5,726 nucleotides of DNA from Candidatus Cloacimonadota bacterium (GCA_023230025.1 JALNYD010000185.1:1-5726), one strand, 5' to 3'; positions 1 to 5,726 are shown, counted from the first letter of the stretch. Notes: a model not told the origin generated them from the letters alone. Translations and numbers: made by a program.

Positions 1-1
1 T

Positions 2-1600
2 GGTGATGGCTATAACTGGGAATTGCTCTCTAATACTGCTGAAACTGATTTCGCTTTTTCTGGTAATTCATGTATCATCTCCCATTCTTATGTTAATGAT
101 AGCAAGTCAATTGCCCCTGTCAAGGATGCCTGGATTCCCCCGCTTGTGCAGGGTGGAAGTGAAAGCAAAGCTCTTCCGATATTCCAGAATAGCAAGCAAG
201 CTCTATCTCAGGATTTCCAGACTCCGAAGAGCTCTGCAGATCAACCCAAAGGAGTACTCTCTCCGGACAACTGGCTGATATCTCCCCGCCTGCAGATTGA
301 GGAAGACTATTCACTTACCTGGATGGTTTCAGCTCAGGATCCAGACTGGTTGGCTGAAAACTACTCCGTTCTGATCTCTAATACTACGCCCGATGTGGAT
401 CAATTTACCCAGCTTCATTCTGAAACGATCAACCAGAGTGGCTGGCTGCAGCGTAGTCTCAGCCTGGCAGATTATGCCGAGGATACGATCTACATTGCCT
501 TCCGCCATCACAACTGCACTGATCAATTTTTCATCAAACTTGATGATATCAAGATCAAGAAACCCAATACGGAAATACAGGGTGCAATTGTGGAAAGCAA
601 TGCGGTCAGCATAAGCCTGGATCCAATTACCGACACCATCAACAACAATCCGCTCAGTGTCAGTTATAATGGCAGCGGGCTTAGTGATGCTACTGTGATA
701 ACCTCCTTTGTGGCTTACAATCAAAGCGGACTTGGATTTGGGAATAGCGGCTTGCACATGAACGTACATGGGGCCACCTGGGGCGGCAGCAGATTCGAGA
801 TTGTTCACAATCTGGGTTTTGTCCCTCCACAGGCTTTTTGGAGGATACGTCCTGGTTCATGGAATACCATCAACCCGGTCAGTCCCGAAGTATTGATCTG
901 GACGGAAACCACTCTGGCATTTACAGTTCCAGCAAGCAAAGCCAATGGCGATATAGACATTGTGTTTCCACAAACTCAGGATGATACTCTCCCGGTGGAA
1001 ATGTCCTATTTTGGCGCGGTCGTAAGCGCTCAGAACTATATCAATATCACCTGGGTAACCCAAAGCGAGACCAATGTCAGCGGATTCCAGATCTACCGCG
1101 CTCAAACTGACGATATGTCCAATGCTGTGACCGTGGGACCCTTTATTGCTGCAACCAATACCTCCCAATTACAAAACTATCAGTTTATCGATAAAGATCT
1201 GAATGGAAGCGGGACATATTATTACTGGCTGGAAAGCATCGATATGGACGGCACATCAATGGTGAACGGGCCAATTCAGGTTTATTATGTTGTGGATGGA
1301 GTGAATAATCCTGCAATTCCCATCATTGCCGGAATATCCAGCATCTATCCCAATCCCTTTAATCCCAGTACCACCATCAAAGTGGGTATCACCAATGATG
1401 CCGAAGCGAAGCTGAAGATCTATAACGCCAGGGGGCAATTGGTGCGTACTCTGCTGCAAAAGACCGTCTCCAAGGGCTATCACAATCTGCTTTGGGATGG
1501 ACGGAACGAAACTGGACAAAACTGTGGCAGTGGCATCTATTTTGCCGTTTTACAAAGCGGAAAGGAAAGCTTTAGCCGCAAGCTGGTGTTAGCGAAATAG
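2..1600 (+). CDS. Secreted multidomain surface protein, choice-of-anchor J plus C-terminal sorting domain (5' end missing)
   Basis: The reading frame is open from the first bases (GDGYNWELLSN) to the TAG at 1598-1600, so the start codon lies outside the window. The first ~190 residues look like a choice-of-anchor J / cleaved-adhesin jelly-roll domain: GDGYNW at the start, PDNWLISPRL, a central YSVLIS strand, IAFRHHNCTDQFFIKLDDIKI at the end (to about nt 565). A middle segment (nt 566-988) is unrecognised and rich in Gly, Ser and Asn. A fibronectin-like module follows (nt 989-1288), beginning LPVEMSYFGA with ITWVTQSETNVSGFQIYR. The C-terminus (nt 1346-1597) is a sorting/FlgD-like Ig fold: YPNPFNPSTT, KIYNARGQLVRTL, WDGRNETGQ, SGIYFAVL, ending RKLVLAK. 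In such proteins this last domain usually directs export and surface attachment (type IX-like secretion), so an extracellular adhesive or carbohydrate/protein-binding role is inferred. No catalytic motif is seen in the visible part. The domain set resembles Cloacimonadota secreted proteins. Confidence 0.9.
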   Translation, partial: GDGYNWELLSNTAETDFAFSGNSCIISHSYVNDSKSIAPVKDAWIPPLVQGGSESKALPIFQNSKQALSQDFQTPKSSADQPKGVLSPDNWLISPRLQIEEDYSLTWMVSAQDPDWLAENYSVLISNTTPDVDQFTQLHSETINQSGWLQRSLSLADYAEDTIYIAFRHHNCTDQFFIKLDDIKIKKPNTEIQGAIVESNAVSISLDPITDTINNNPLSVSYNGSGLSDATVITSFVAYNQSGLGFGNSGLHMNVHGATWGGSRFEIVHNLGFVPPQAFWRIRPGSWNTINPVSPEVLIWTETTLAFTVPASKANGDIDIVFPQTQDDTLPVEMSYFGAVVSAQNYINITWVTQSETNVSGFQIYRAQTDDMSNAVTVGPFIAATNTSQLQNYQFIDKDLNGSGTYYYWLESIDMDGTSMVNGPIQVYYVVDGVNNPAIPIIAGISSIYPNPFNPSTTIKVGITNDAEAKLKIYNARGQLVRTLLQKTVSKGYHNLLWDGRNETGQNCGSGIYFAVLQSGKESFSRKLVLAK

Positions 1601-1632
1601 GCTGCTTTGCAACGAAATAGGCGACTTTGTCG
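1593..1632 (+). repeat. 20-bp direct duplication spanning the stop codon of the secreted-protein gene
   Basis: CGAAATAGGCTGCTTTGCAA at 1593-1612 is followed immediately by CGAAATAGGCGACTTTGTCG at 1613-1632, so the first 10 bases are identical and CTTTG is shared at the same offset. The first copy contains the TAG stop codon of the upstream gene. The second copy forms a small stem, GCGAC-TTT-GTCGC (1621-1633). It is not followed by a T-run, so it is a poor intrinsic terminator at best. Confidence 0.7.
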
Positions 1633-1665
1633 CGTTAATTGAGAGTGCATACGCGCTGATAGTGG

Positions 1666-1767
1666 ATACGCCATCCTGGCGTATAAGTGTGTAAACGGCG
1701 TCTCGCCGTTTGATATTACTCAGACTTCAAGATGAAGTCTTTACTATCACACGTCAGGATGACGTGT
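1666..1767. repeat. Array of four 19-nt hairpins with fixed 8-3-8 geometry
   Basis: Each unit is a perfect 8-bp stem with a 3-nt loop: ATACGCCA-TCC-TGGCGTAT (1666-1684), AAACGGCG-TCT-CGCCGTTT (1693-1711), AGACTTCA-AGA-TGAAGTCT (1722-1740), ACACGTCA-GGA-TGACGTGT (1749-1767). The connecting stretches are 8, 10 and 8 nt. Written with the pyrimidine loop, the units share A.AC..C(A/G)-TC(C/T)-(T/C)G..GT.T. The variable stem positions change on both sides together, so pairing is kept although sequence is not. The first two units read TCC and TCT on this strand and the last two read AGA and GGA, so the loop series is itself palindromic. No T-tracts follow the stems, which argues against ordinary terminators. 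The variable units and 8-10 nt gaps argue against a CRISPR array. Function is unknown. Confidence 0.85.
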
Positions 1768-1802
1768 CTACAAATGACGTGTCTACAAATGACGTGTCTA
1801 CA
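1760..1802 (+). repeat. 15-bp tandem repeat, about 2.9 copies, built from a hairpin arm
   Basis: TGACGTGTCTACAAA is present at 1760-1774 and 1775-1789, with a 13-base third copy at 1790-1802. The copies are identical over the shared length. The first copy begins exactly with the right arm (TGACGTGT) of the fourth 19-nt hairpin, so the left arm ACACGTCA could pair with any of three downstream copies. This looks like slippage or local duplication of the hairpin's right half. Confidence 0.9.
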
Positions 1803-1813
1803 CTGTTCACGCC

Positions 1814-1891
1814 ATTCATTATCGTCACGATGCCGTCACCTTGCGGTCACAAAAGTAACCGCAAAGTGACGGCATCGTGACGATAAATAAT
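1814..1891. repeat. 78-nt near-perfect inverted repeat with 11-bp-phased GTCAC boxes
   Basis: Arms 1814-1850 and 1855-1891 pair over 37 positions around an AAAA loop (1851-1854). The central 21 bp (1819-1839 with 1866-1886) are perfect. The mismatches I count are the pairs at 1817, 1818, 1840 and 1848. GTCAC occurs at 1824, 1835 and 1846 in the left arm, and the complement GTGAC at 1866 and 1877 in the right arm, with a degenerate GTAAC at 1855. All are spaced 11 bp within an arm, close to one helical turn. No coding potential and no T-run follow. It could be a MITE-like element, a protein-binding palindrome, or a very stable RNA hairpin. I see no clear target-site duplication at its borders. 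Confidence 0.9.
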
Positions 1892-1898
1892 ATAGGAT

Positions 1899-1917
1899 TC
1901 GATACGTCTCGTATCGA
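1899..1917. repeat. Fifth 19-nt hairpin of the 8-3-8 type
   Basis: TCGATACG-TCT-CGTATCGA is again an 8-bp perfect stem with a TCT loop, the same size as the four units at 1666-1767 and with the same loop as the second of them. It lies 7 nt after the end of the large inverted repeat. The stem sequence departs from the consensus of the other four, so membership of the same family rests on geometry and loop only. Confidence 0.7.
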
Positions 1918-1990
1918 GCTGTCAACTGAAATCACTTGACGAAATCAGGGCTTGGGATTTTAGCTGGTTTGATGAAATCGCGTGTATTTA

Positions 1991-2019
1991 TTGCATCAAA
2001 GGTAGTTGCAAAGTATAAT
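1991..2019 (+). promoter_or_regulatory. Sigma70-type promoter for the permease-phosphorylase operon
   Basis: TTGCAT (1991-1996) and a perfect TATAAT (2014-2019) are separated by 17 nt, the optimal spacing for a housekeeping promoter. Transcription would be expected to begin near 2025-2027, almost on the first ATG of the permease gene (2025). Either the message is nearly leaderless or translation begins at a later ATG (2034 or 2052). A weaker -35-like TTGACG is at 1936-1941 without a good -10 partner. Confidence 0.6.
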
Positions 2020-2024
2020 CTGGG

Positions 2025-3032
2025 ATGGTGAAGATGAAAGCCGATAACACTATGGGAAATGCCCTCAAGAATGGGCGATATCTCTTGATAGATTATAGCA
2101 TTTGGTTATATATAGCGGCATGCGTTGCATGGCTGATGCTGCGGGTTGCGCAGATTCACGTACCTGTGTTTGGGATAGTGATATTCCCGGTTATTCCTGC
2201 GATCCTGACAGTTGTATTCAAGGCATCTCTTGCGGCCAGGATCTTTGGTGAATCCGAACTCCGATCCTTTTGGAAATACACTACAGGTCTGGCGATCATC
2301 CTCTCGGTAATCATGGCCTGGGTCATTGTGGAAGTGCGTCCCCTGGCATTCTTTACCCAGGTGCAAAACACGGCGTCCATCCTGAGCGGAATCTTTAATC
2401 CCAATCCCGAAGAATTGGTGCCCATGCTGGCGGCATTGGTGGAAACCATCTACCTGGCTTTATTGGCAACGGTTTTGGCGATTCCCTTCTCCTTTGTGCT
2501 CTCCTTTTTTGCCGCTAAAAACCTGATGTATGGATCAATCCCGGGGCGCATCGTGTATATCCTTATCCGCACTATTTCAACGATATTCCGCAGCATTGAA
2601 GCAATCGTATGGGCGATCATCTTTTGCGTGTGGGTGGGGATTGGGCCTTTTGCCGGAATGCTGGCGCTGTGGATTCATTCCATCGCCTCTCTGGTGAAGC
2701 TTTACAGCGAGCAGATCGAAAATATCGATCCCGGTCCGGTGGAAGCGATCAAGGCCACAGGTGCTTCAACCCTGCATGTATGGCGATATGCGGTTGCGCC
2801 TCAGATTCTTGCGCCTTATCTGGCTTTTACGATCTATCGTTGGGATATCAACGTGCGCATGGCGACCATTGTGGGTTTTGTGGGTGGTGGCGGCATCGGT
2901 CTGGCACTCTATCAGCAGCAGGCTATGCTGGCCTGGCGCAATGTGGGACTCATTATGTGGCTGATCGCTCTGGTAGTATGGGTGATGGATATGTTTAGCG
3001 GATACATCCGTGAGAAACTAGTTTCAAACTAA
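2025..3032 (+). CDS. phnE: PhnE-family ABC transporter permease
   Basis: An integral membrane permease of 335 residues. The C-terminal two thirds follow the phosphonate permease PhnE closely: ETIYLALLATVLAIPFSF (140-157), FRSIEAIVWAIIF (188-200), VGIGPFAGMLALWIHSIASLVKLYSEQIE (about 204-232), the cytoplasmic ATPase-contacting loop VEAIKATGAS...PQILAP (239-264), YRWDINVRMATIVGFVGGGGIG (271-292) and a last membrane helix (about 307-324). The family is usually about 260-290 residues. This one has an extra N-terminal part with three likely helices (about 26-42, 46-65, 88-104). In known PhnCDE systems PhnE works with ATPase PhnC and binding protein PhnD, and neither is in this window. Substrate is therefore uncertain: phosphonate or phosphate esters by family, or a nucleoside-related compound by its neighbour. 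Starts at 2025, 2034 and 2052 are possible; ribosome-binding signals are weak for all. The stop codon overlaps the next gene's ribosome-binding site. Confidence 0.88.
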   Translation: MVKMKADNTMGNALKNGRYLLIDYSIWLYIAACVAWLMLRVAQIHVPVFGIVIFPVIPAILTVVFKASLAARIFGESELRSFWKYTTGLAIILSVIMAWVIVEVRPLAFFTQVQNTASILSGIFNPNPEELVPMLAALVETIYLALLATVLAIPFSFVLSFFAAKNLMYGSIPGRIVYILIRTISTIFRSIEAIVWAIIFCVWVGIGPFAGMLALWIHSIASLVKLYSEQIENIDPGPVEAIKATGASTLHVWRYAVAPQILAPYLAFTIYRWDINVRMATIVGFVGGGGIGLALYQQQAMLAWRNVGLIMWLIALVVWVMDMFSGYIREKLVSN

Positions 3033-3039
3033 AGGAAAG
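3033..3039 (+). promoter_or_regulatory. Ribosome-binding site of the phosphorylase gene
   Basis: AGGAAAG precedes the ATG at 3044, with 7 nt between the AGGA core and the start codon. It touches the TAA of the permease gene (3030-3032). This fixes the phosphorylase start and supports co-transcription and translational linkage of the two genes. Confidence 0.75.
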
Positions 3040-3043
3040 AACA

Positions 3044-4348
3044 ATGCAATACAATCCGGTTGAACTGATTATCAAGAAACGTGACGGCATGGTTTTGACA
3101 GAATCTGAGATCAGCTTTTTCATTGCAGCCTATCTGAAGGATCAGATTCCAGAATATCAGATGGCGGCATTTCTGATGTGCTTCTATTTTCAGGGAGCTT
3201 TACCCGAAGAGATTAGCGCTTTGACCAAAAGCTATATCGAGAGCGGGGAAAGACTGCACTTTGACCAGGGCTTGCTGGTGGCAGATAAGCATTCCACTGG
3301 CGGCGTGGGAGACAAGATATCGCTGATGCTGGCGCCGATTGCGGCTGCTTTGGGTCTGTATGTGCCGATGATCTCCGGGCGGGGATTGGGGCATACCGGT
3401 GGCACTCTGGATAAGCTGGAAGCCATCCCCGGTTTCAACACCCAATACAGTATGGAAGATTTCAAAGCGCTGGTGTTAAAACATGGTTATGCCCTGGTGG
3501 GGCAATCCGCAGCCATGGTGCCTGCCGATAAGCGCATCTATGCCCTCAGGGATGTTACGGCAACGGTGGAATCCCCCGCTTTGATTACTGCCAGCATTAT
3601 GAGCAAGAAAATTGCCGAGGGCGCAAAATATCTGGTGATTGATCTCAAGATCGGAAGCGGAGCTTTCATGCCCAATCTGCGCCGGGCAAAGGAACTGGCT
3701 GGACATCTGATCGCCACGGGCGAGAGCTTTGGGCAAAAGGTGAAGGTGGTGTTCTCAAACATGAATTCACCTCTGGGACATGCTGTGGGCAACGCTTTGG
3801 AGAGCATTGAAGCCATCGAATATCTAAAAGGGAACTATCTAAAAGATACTTACGAAATCACCACCGCACTGGTGGCGCAGATGCTGATCATGGCAGGGAA
3901 AGCCAGGGATTTCGCCAGTGCCGAAGCGATGATCAGAAGAGTTGTGGAGGATGGCTCTGCCCTGGCAAAGTTTGCCGAGATCATTTCAGCTCAAAAGGGA
4001 AATCCCCATGTCATTGAGGATTACAGCCTCTTTGATCAGGCCAGATATCAGCTTCCAATTCTGGCAACCAGCACCGGCTATGTGCATGAAATTGATTCCC
4101 GGGCAATTGGATATGCATTGGTGAGAGTAAAAGCCGGAAGGATGCAGACTTCAGATGCTCTGGATTATAGTGCCGGAGCGATGTTGTATCCCAAAATTGG
4201 CGATCAAATCAAAGCTGGTGACCAGATTGGGATCCTGCACTGCAATGACCAGGCTCAGGGTGAAACTGTAGTAAACATGATCCGCGATGCCTATCAGATC
4301 GCTGAAAGCCCCAAGGAACACGAAAAGCTGATCTATGAGATAATCTGA
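3044..4348 (+). CDS. deoA: Thymidine / pyrimidine-nucleoside phosphorylase
   Basis: This 434-residue cytoplasmic enzyme splits thymidine, deoxyuridine and possibly uridine with phosphate, giving the base and (deoxy)ribose-1-phosphate for salvage and carbon use. It is full length (family about 430-440). Visible elements: N-terminal helical domain with IKKRDG (10-15) and PEYQMAAFLM (36-45); the phosphate-binding KHSTGGVGDK (82-91); the family signature SGRGLGHTGGTLDKLE (111-126); substrate-contacting LRDVTATVES (168-177) and SIMSKK (184-189), with Arg169, Ser184 and Lys188 present; GSGAFM and the C-terminal domain ending LIYEII. The IKKRDG start, SIMSKK and LIYE ending resemble the Gram-positive broad-range enzyme (Pdp/PyNP) more than E. 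coli DeoA, so uridine may also be a substrate. VESPALI replaces the common VESIPLI near the active site, a small deviation. It follows the permease gene by 11 bp with a good ribosome-binding site and shares its promoter. Confidence 0.96.
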   Translation: MQYNPVELIIKKRDGMVLTESEISFFIAAYLKDQIPEYQMAAFLMCFYFQGALPEEISALTKSYIESGERLHFDQGLLVADKHSTGGVGDKISLMLAPIAAALGLYVPMISGRGLGHTGGTLDKLEAIPGFNTQYSMEDFKALVLKHGYALVGQSAAMVPADKRIYALRDVTATVESPALITASIMSKKIAEGAKYLVIDLKIGSGAFMPNLRRAKELAGHLIATGESFGQKVKVVFSNMNSPLGHAVGNALESIEAIEYLKGNYLKDTYEITTALVAQMLIMAGKARDFASAEAMIRRVVEDGSALAKFAEIISAQKGNPHVIEDYSLFDQARYQLPILATSTGYVHEIDSRAIGYALVRVKAGRMQTSDALDYSAGAMLYPKIGDQIKAGDQIGILHCNDQAQGETVVNMIRDAYQIAESPKEHEKLIYEII

Positions 4349-4456
4349 CGTGAGGTTTTGAAGTTTTCGGGTTTTCAAGTTCCGGCAGCTCTGCGCTTTA
4401 CTCTCTTGCTCTCCAGCCCTCCGATTAGATAACAAGAATCCGCGGGAATCAGTAGC

Positions 4457-5726
4457 TCAGTCCTCTGCCAGGCTTGGTTTCTGCACCCTTCCCATAAAGA
4501 GGATTTCATTGCTGGCGTTGTGGATAATCATACACAAGAATGGTTTATCAACCCGGAATACAATGGGTTCCTGAGGTCGAACCGGGTGGGCGGAAGTGAC
4601 GGCAAAGCCGATCTGAGTTGCAGCGGCTGCCTCAGTGCCGGATTCCACCACTTCCAGAAAGGCTTTGTGGACGATATTCGTGATGTATAGGTTCTCATTA
4701 GGGCTCAAGGAGAGAATGCCGGAGAAATCCGCTCTATCGGAGTCAAAAGCATCCTTGATTCCCATAGACATAAAAGTGTCGGGCAGCTTTGCCAGGGTCT
4801 GTTCCAGGCGGAACTTGGGGAGCGTCACCTGCACCTTGCTAAACTTATCCAGTTTGTTCATCCAGTTCAGCCAGGTTTCTTCATCAAGCTTGGCGCTTAC
4901 GGCATCTATATCATCCGGAAGCATGATCACCATGCTGAGATCGTAATCTTCATACGGCAATTGCAGCAATTCCCCCTCGGGCACCCTGGCATAGTAGAAA
5001 TTATCTGTTTGATGCATCAGGGGATGCATGATGTATCGGTCTTCATCGCGCTTGGAGCTGGTATAGAACTTATCTTCCCCGGTGGCTTCTTCATTAAATG
5101 GAGATGCCCATTCGGATTTGAAATAGATACTGTTTACCAGCACCAAGCCATCGTTGCTTTGTGCTATCTGCTGTTCACTTACGATGTTCTTGATCCGGCG
5201 GTTAGTGCGCTCTTCCACCCAGTTATTGATGTAATTAGCCGTTTCTTTAGCTTTGTTAAAATCCAGATACTTGAGTTCGCTGAGGAAGGAATCTTGCAAA
5301 ATCTGAGAGAACTCCGGCACACTGCGGGTTTTGTTCCTATTTGAACTGAACATGGCATTAGCGACGTGCAATTGTGCTTTCTTGCGGCCTTGAACCTCGT
5401 CCAGTTGGTTGCGGGAAGCTTGGAAGAGCAGGTGTTGCTGTTGTGGATTGTATCGATATCCCATCACCTGCCCTATTTCTTTTGCGGTGTTACCTCTTGA
5501 ACCGGTGTAGGCCATGCCCATTGCGGTAGTGATACTATATGGGGAGAGAAACATGTTTTGATCTTTTCGGTCTATTTCTTGCCAAAGCTTGAAGGCAAAG
5601 CTGTTGTTCATTTCTGCCAGTTCGCTTGATGTAAACTCATGATCCAGTGGCACGCTTTGATAATCCACGGTTGAAGCTTCTTTCCGGTTTGCGCAACAAG
5701 CGCTAAAAAGCAGCAGAATGATCAGG
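4457..5726 (-). CDS. Serpin-family protease inhibitor, predicted lipoprotein (5' end missing)
   Basis: A serpin domain of normal length (about 390 residues) read leftward to the TGA at 4457-4459. Family landmarks, numbered from the GTG codon at 5666-5668: NNSFAFKLWQEI, MFLSPYSITTAMGMAYTGSRGNTAKEI, LVLVNSIYFKSEWASPF, LQLPYEDYDLSMVIMLPDD, VTLPKFRLE, the hinge ESGTEAAAAT (342-351) and the C-terminal signature VFRVDKPFLCMIIHN (370-384). The small-residue hinge is the kind found in inhibitory serpins. Counting from it puts the scissile bond near Thr358-Ser359, suggesting elastase-like targets. The frame stays open upstream of the GTG to the window edge, encoding LIILLLFSACCANRKEAST. That is the hydrophobic core and lipobox (FSAC) of a lipoprotein signal, with the lipidated Cys at codon 5696-5698. 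The true start is therefore outside the window and the GTG is internal. Likely role: protection of envelope or surface proteins from foreign serine proteases. Confidence 0.95.
   Translation of the reverse strand, partial: LIILLLFSACCANRKEASTVDYQSVPLDHEFTSSELAEMNNSFAFKLWQEIDRKDQNMFLSPYSITTAMGMAYTGSRGNTAKEIGQVMGYRYNPQQQHLLFQASRNQLDEVQGRKKAQLHVANAMFSSNRNKTRSVPEFSQILQDSFLSELKYLDFNKAKETANYINNWVEERTNRRIKNIVSEQQIAQSNDGLVLVNSIYFKSEWASPFNEEATGEDKFYTSSKRDEDRYIMHPLMHQTDNFYYARVPEGELLQLPYEDYDLSMVIMLPDDIDAVSAKLDEETWLNWMNKLDKFSKVQVTLPKFRLEQTLAKLPDTFMSMGIKDAFDSDRADFSGILSLSPNENLYITNIVHKAFLEVVESGTEAAAATQIGFAVTSAHPVRPQEPIVFRVDKPFLCMIIHNASNEILFMGRVQKPSLAED

Larger units (their letters stand above)
1601..2024. 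other. Repeat-rich intergenic region of 424 nt
   Basis: No credible gene lies between the secreted-protein gene and the permease gene. From left to right the region holds the second copy of a 20-bp duplication, four same-sized hairpins (1666-1767), a 15-bp tandem repeat (1760-1802), a 78-nt inverted repeat (1814-1891), a fifth hairpin (1899-1917), and a promoter at 1991-2019. Between 1918 and 1990 little can be assigned. GAAATC occurs three times there (1928, 1941, 1974), the last two as TGACGAAATC and TGATGAAATC. This may be chance or a weak regulatory repeat. Confidence 0.8.

Noticed and set aside
329..808. A 159-codon open frame on the minus strand
   Set aside because: It lies wholly inside the secreted-protein gene, whose plus-strand translation has recognisable domains. 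The minus-strand protein has no family features.
1621..1640. Intrinsic terminator after the secreted-protein gene
   Set aside because: The 5-bp stem GCGAC-TTT-GTCGC is followed by GTTAATT rather than a T-run, so it is too weak to call.
1666..1802. Possible CRISPR array
   Set aside because: The units differ in sequence, are palindromes of 19 nt, and the gaps are only 8-10 nt. There are no constant repeats with 30-40 nt unique spacers and no cas genes.
1814..1900. The large inverted repeat as a classical Rho-independent terminator
   Set aside because: The stem is long enough, but neither strand has a run of T after it. Termination cannot be excluded but is not supported.
4349..4456. Terminator or small gene between the phosphorylase and the serpin
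   Set aside because: The only inverted match, TTGAA (4358-4362) with TTCAA (4374-4378), has an 11-nt loop and is weak. A minus-strand frame here reads AGEQESKAQSC and runs into the phosphorylase gene. It looks like low-complexity spacer, not a gene.
4961..5344. A 127-codon plus-strand open frame opposite the serpin
   Set aside because: It is the antisense of conserved serpin sequence and shows no recognisable protein features or ribosome-binding site that I can support.
5666..5668. GTG as the serpin start codon
   Set aside because: The frame is open further upstream and encodes a hydrophobic stretch with a lipobox, so the GTG is internal to a longer precursor.

Overview
The window looks like a piece of a Candidatus Cloacimonadota (WWE1) chromosome or a close relative in the Fibrobacterota-Chlorobi-Bacteroidota sphere. 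The assignment rests on the first protein. It joins a choice-of-anchor J (cleaved-adhesin type) domain, a fibronectin-like module opening with LPVEMSYFGA, and a C-terminal sorting/FlgD-like domain starting YPNPFNPSTT. That combination is characteristic of secreted proteins in these groups. The taxon is an inference; no rRNA or marker gene is present.

Layout: (1) nt 2-1600 (+), the 3' part of a large secreted, probably surface-attached protein whose start lies outside the window. (2) nt 1601-2024, a 424-nt non-coding region packed with structured repeats: a 20-bp duplication across the stop codon, four 19-nt hairpins of identical geometry (8-bp stem, 3-nt loop), a 15-bp tandem triplication of one hairpin arm, a 78-nt near-perfect inverted repeat carrying GTCAC boxes at 11-bp spacing, and a fifth 19-nt hairpin. 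A good sigma70-type promoter follows, directly before the next gene. (3) nt 2025-4348 (+), a two-gene operon with an 11-bp gap: a PhnE-family ABC permease and a thymidine/pyrimidine-nucleoside phosphorylase. (4) nt 4349-4456, a short convergent spacer with no convincing terminator. (5) nt 4457-5726 (-), a serpin with a lipoprotein-type signal peptide, cut by the window edge before its start codon.

The permease-phosphorylase pair suggests import of a substrate linked to nucleoside or pentose-phosphate salvage, although the ATPase and binding protein of the transporter are not here. The serpin is probably an independent, envelope-anchored inhibitor of foreign serine proteases. The most unusual content is the hairpin-rich intergenic region. 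Its stems differ in sequence but keep pairing and size, and the four clustered units are arranged symmetrically (loops TCC, TCT, AGA, GGA; centre spacing 27, 29, 27). I can describe this structure but cannot assign it a function.
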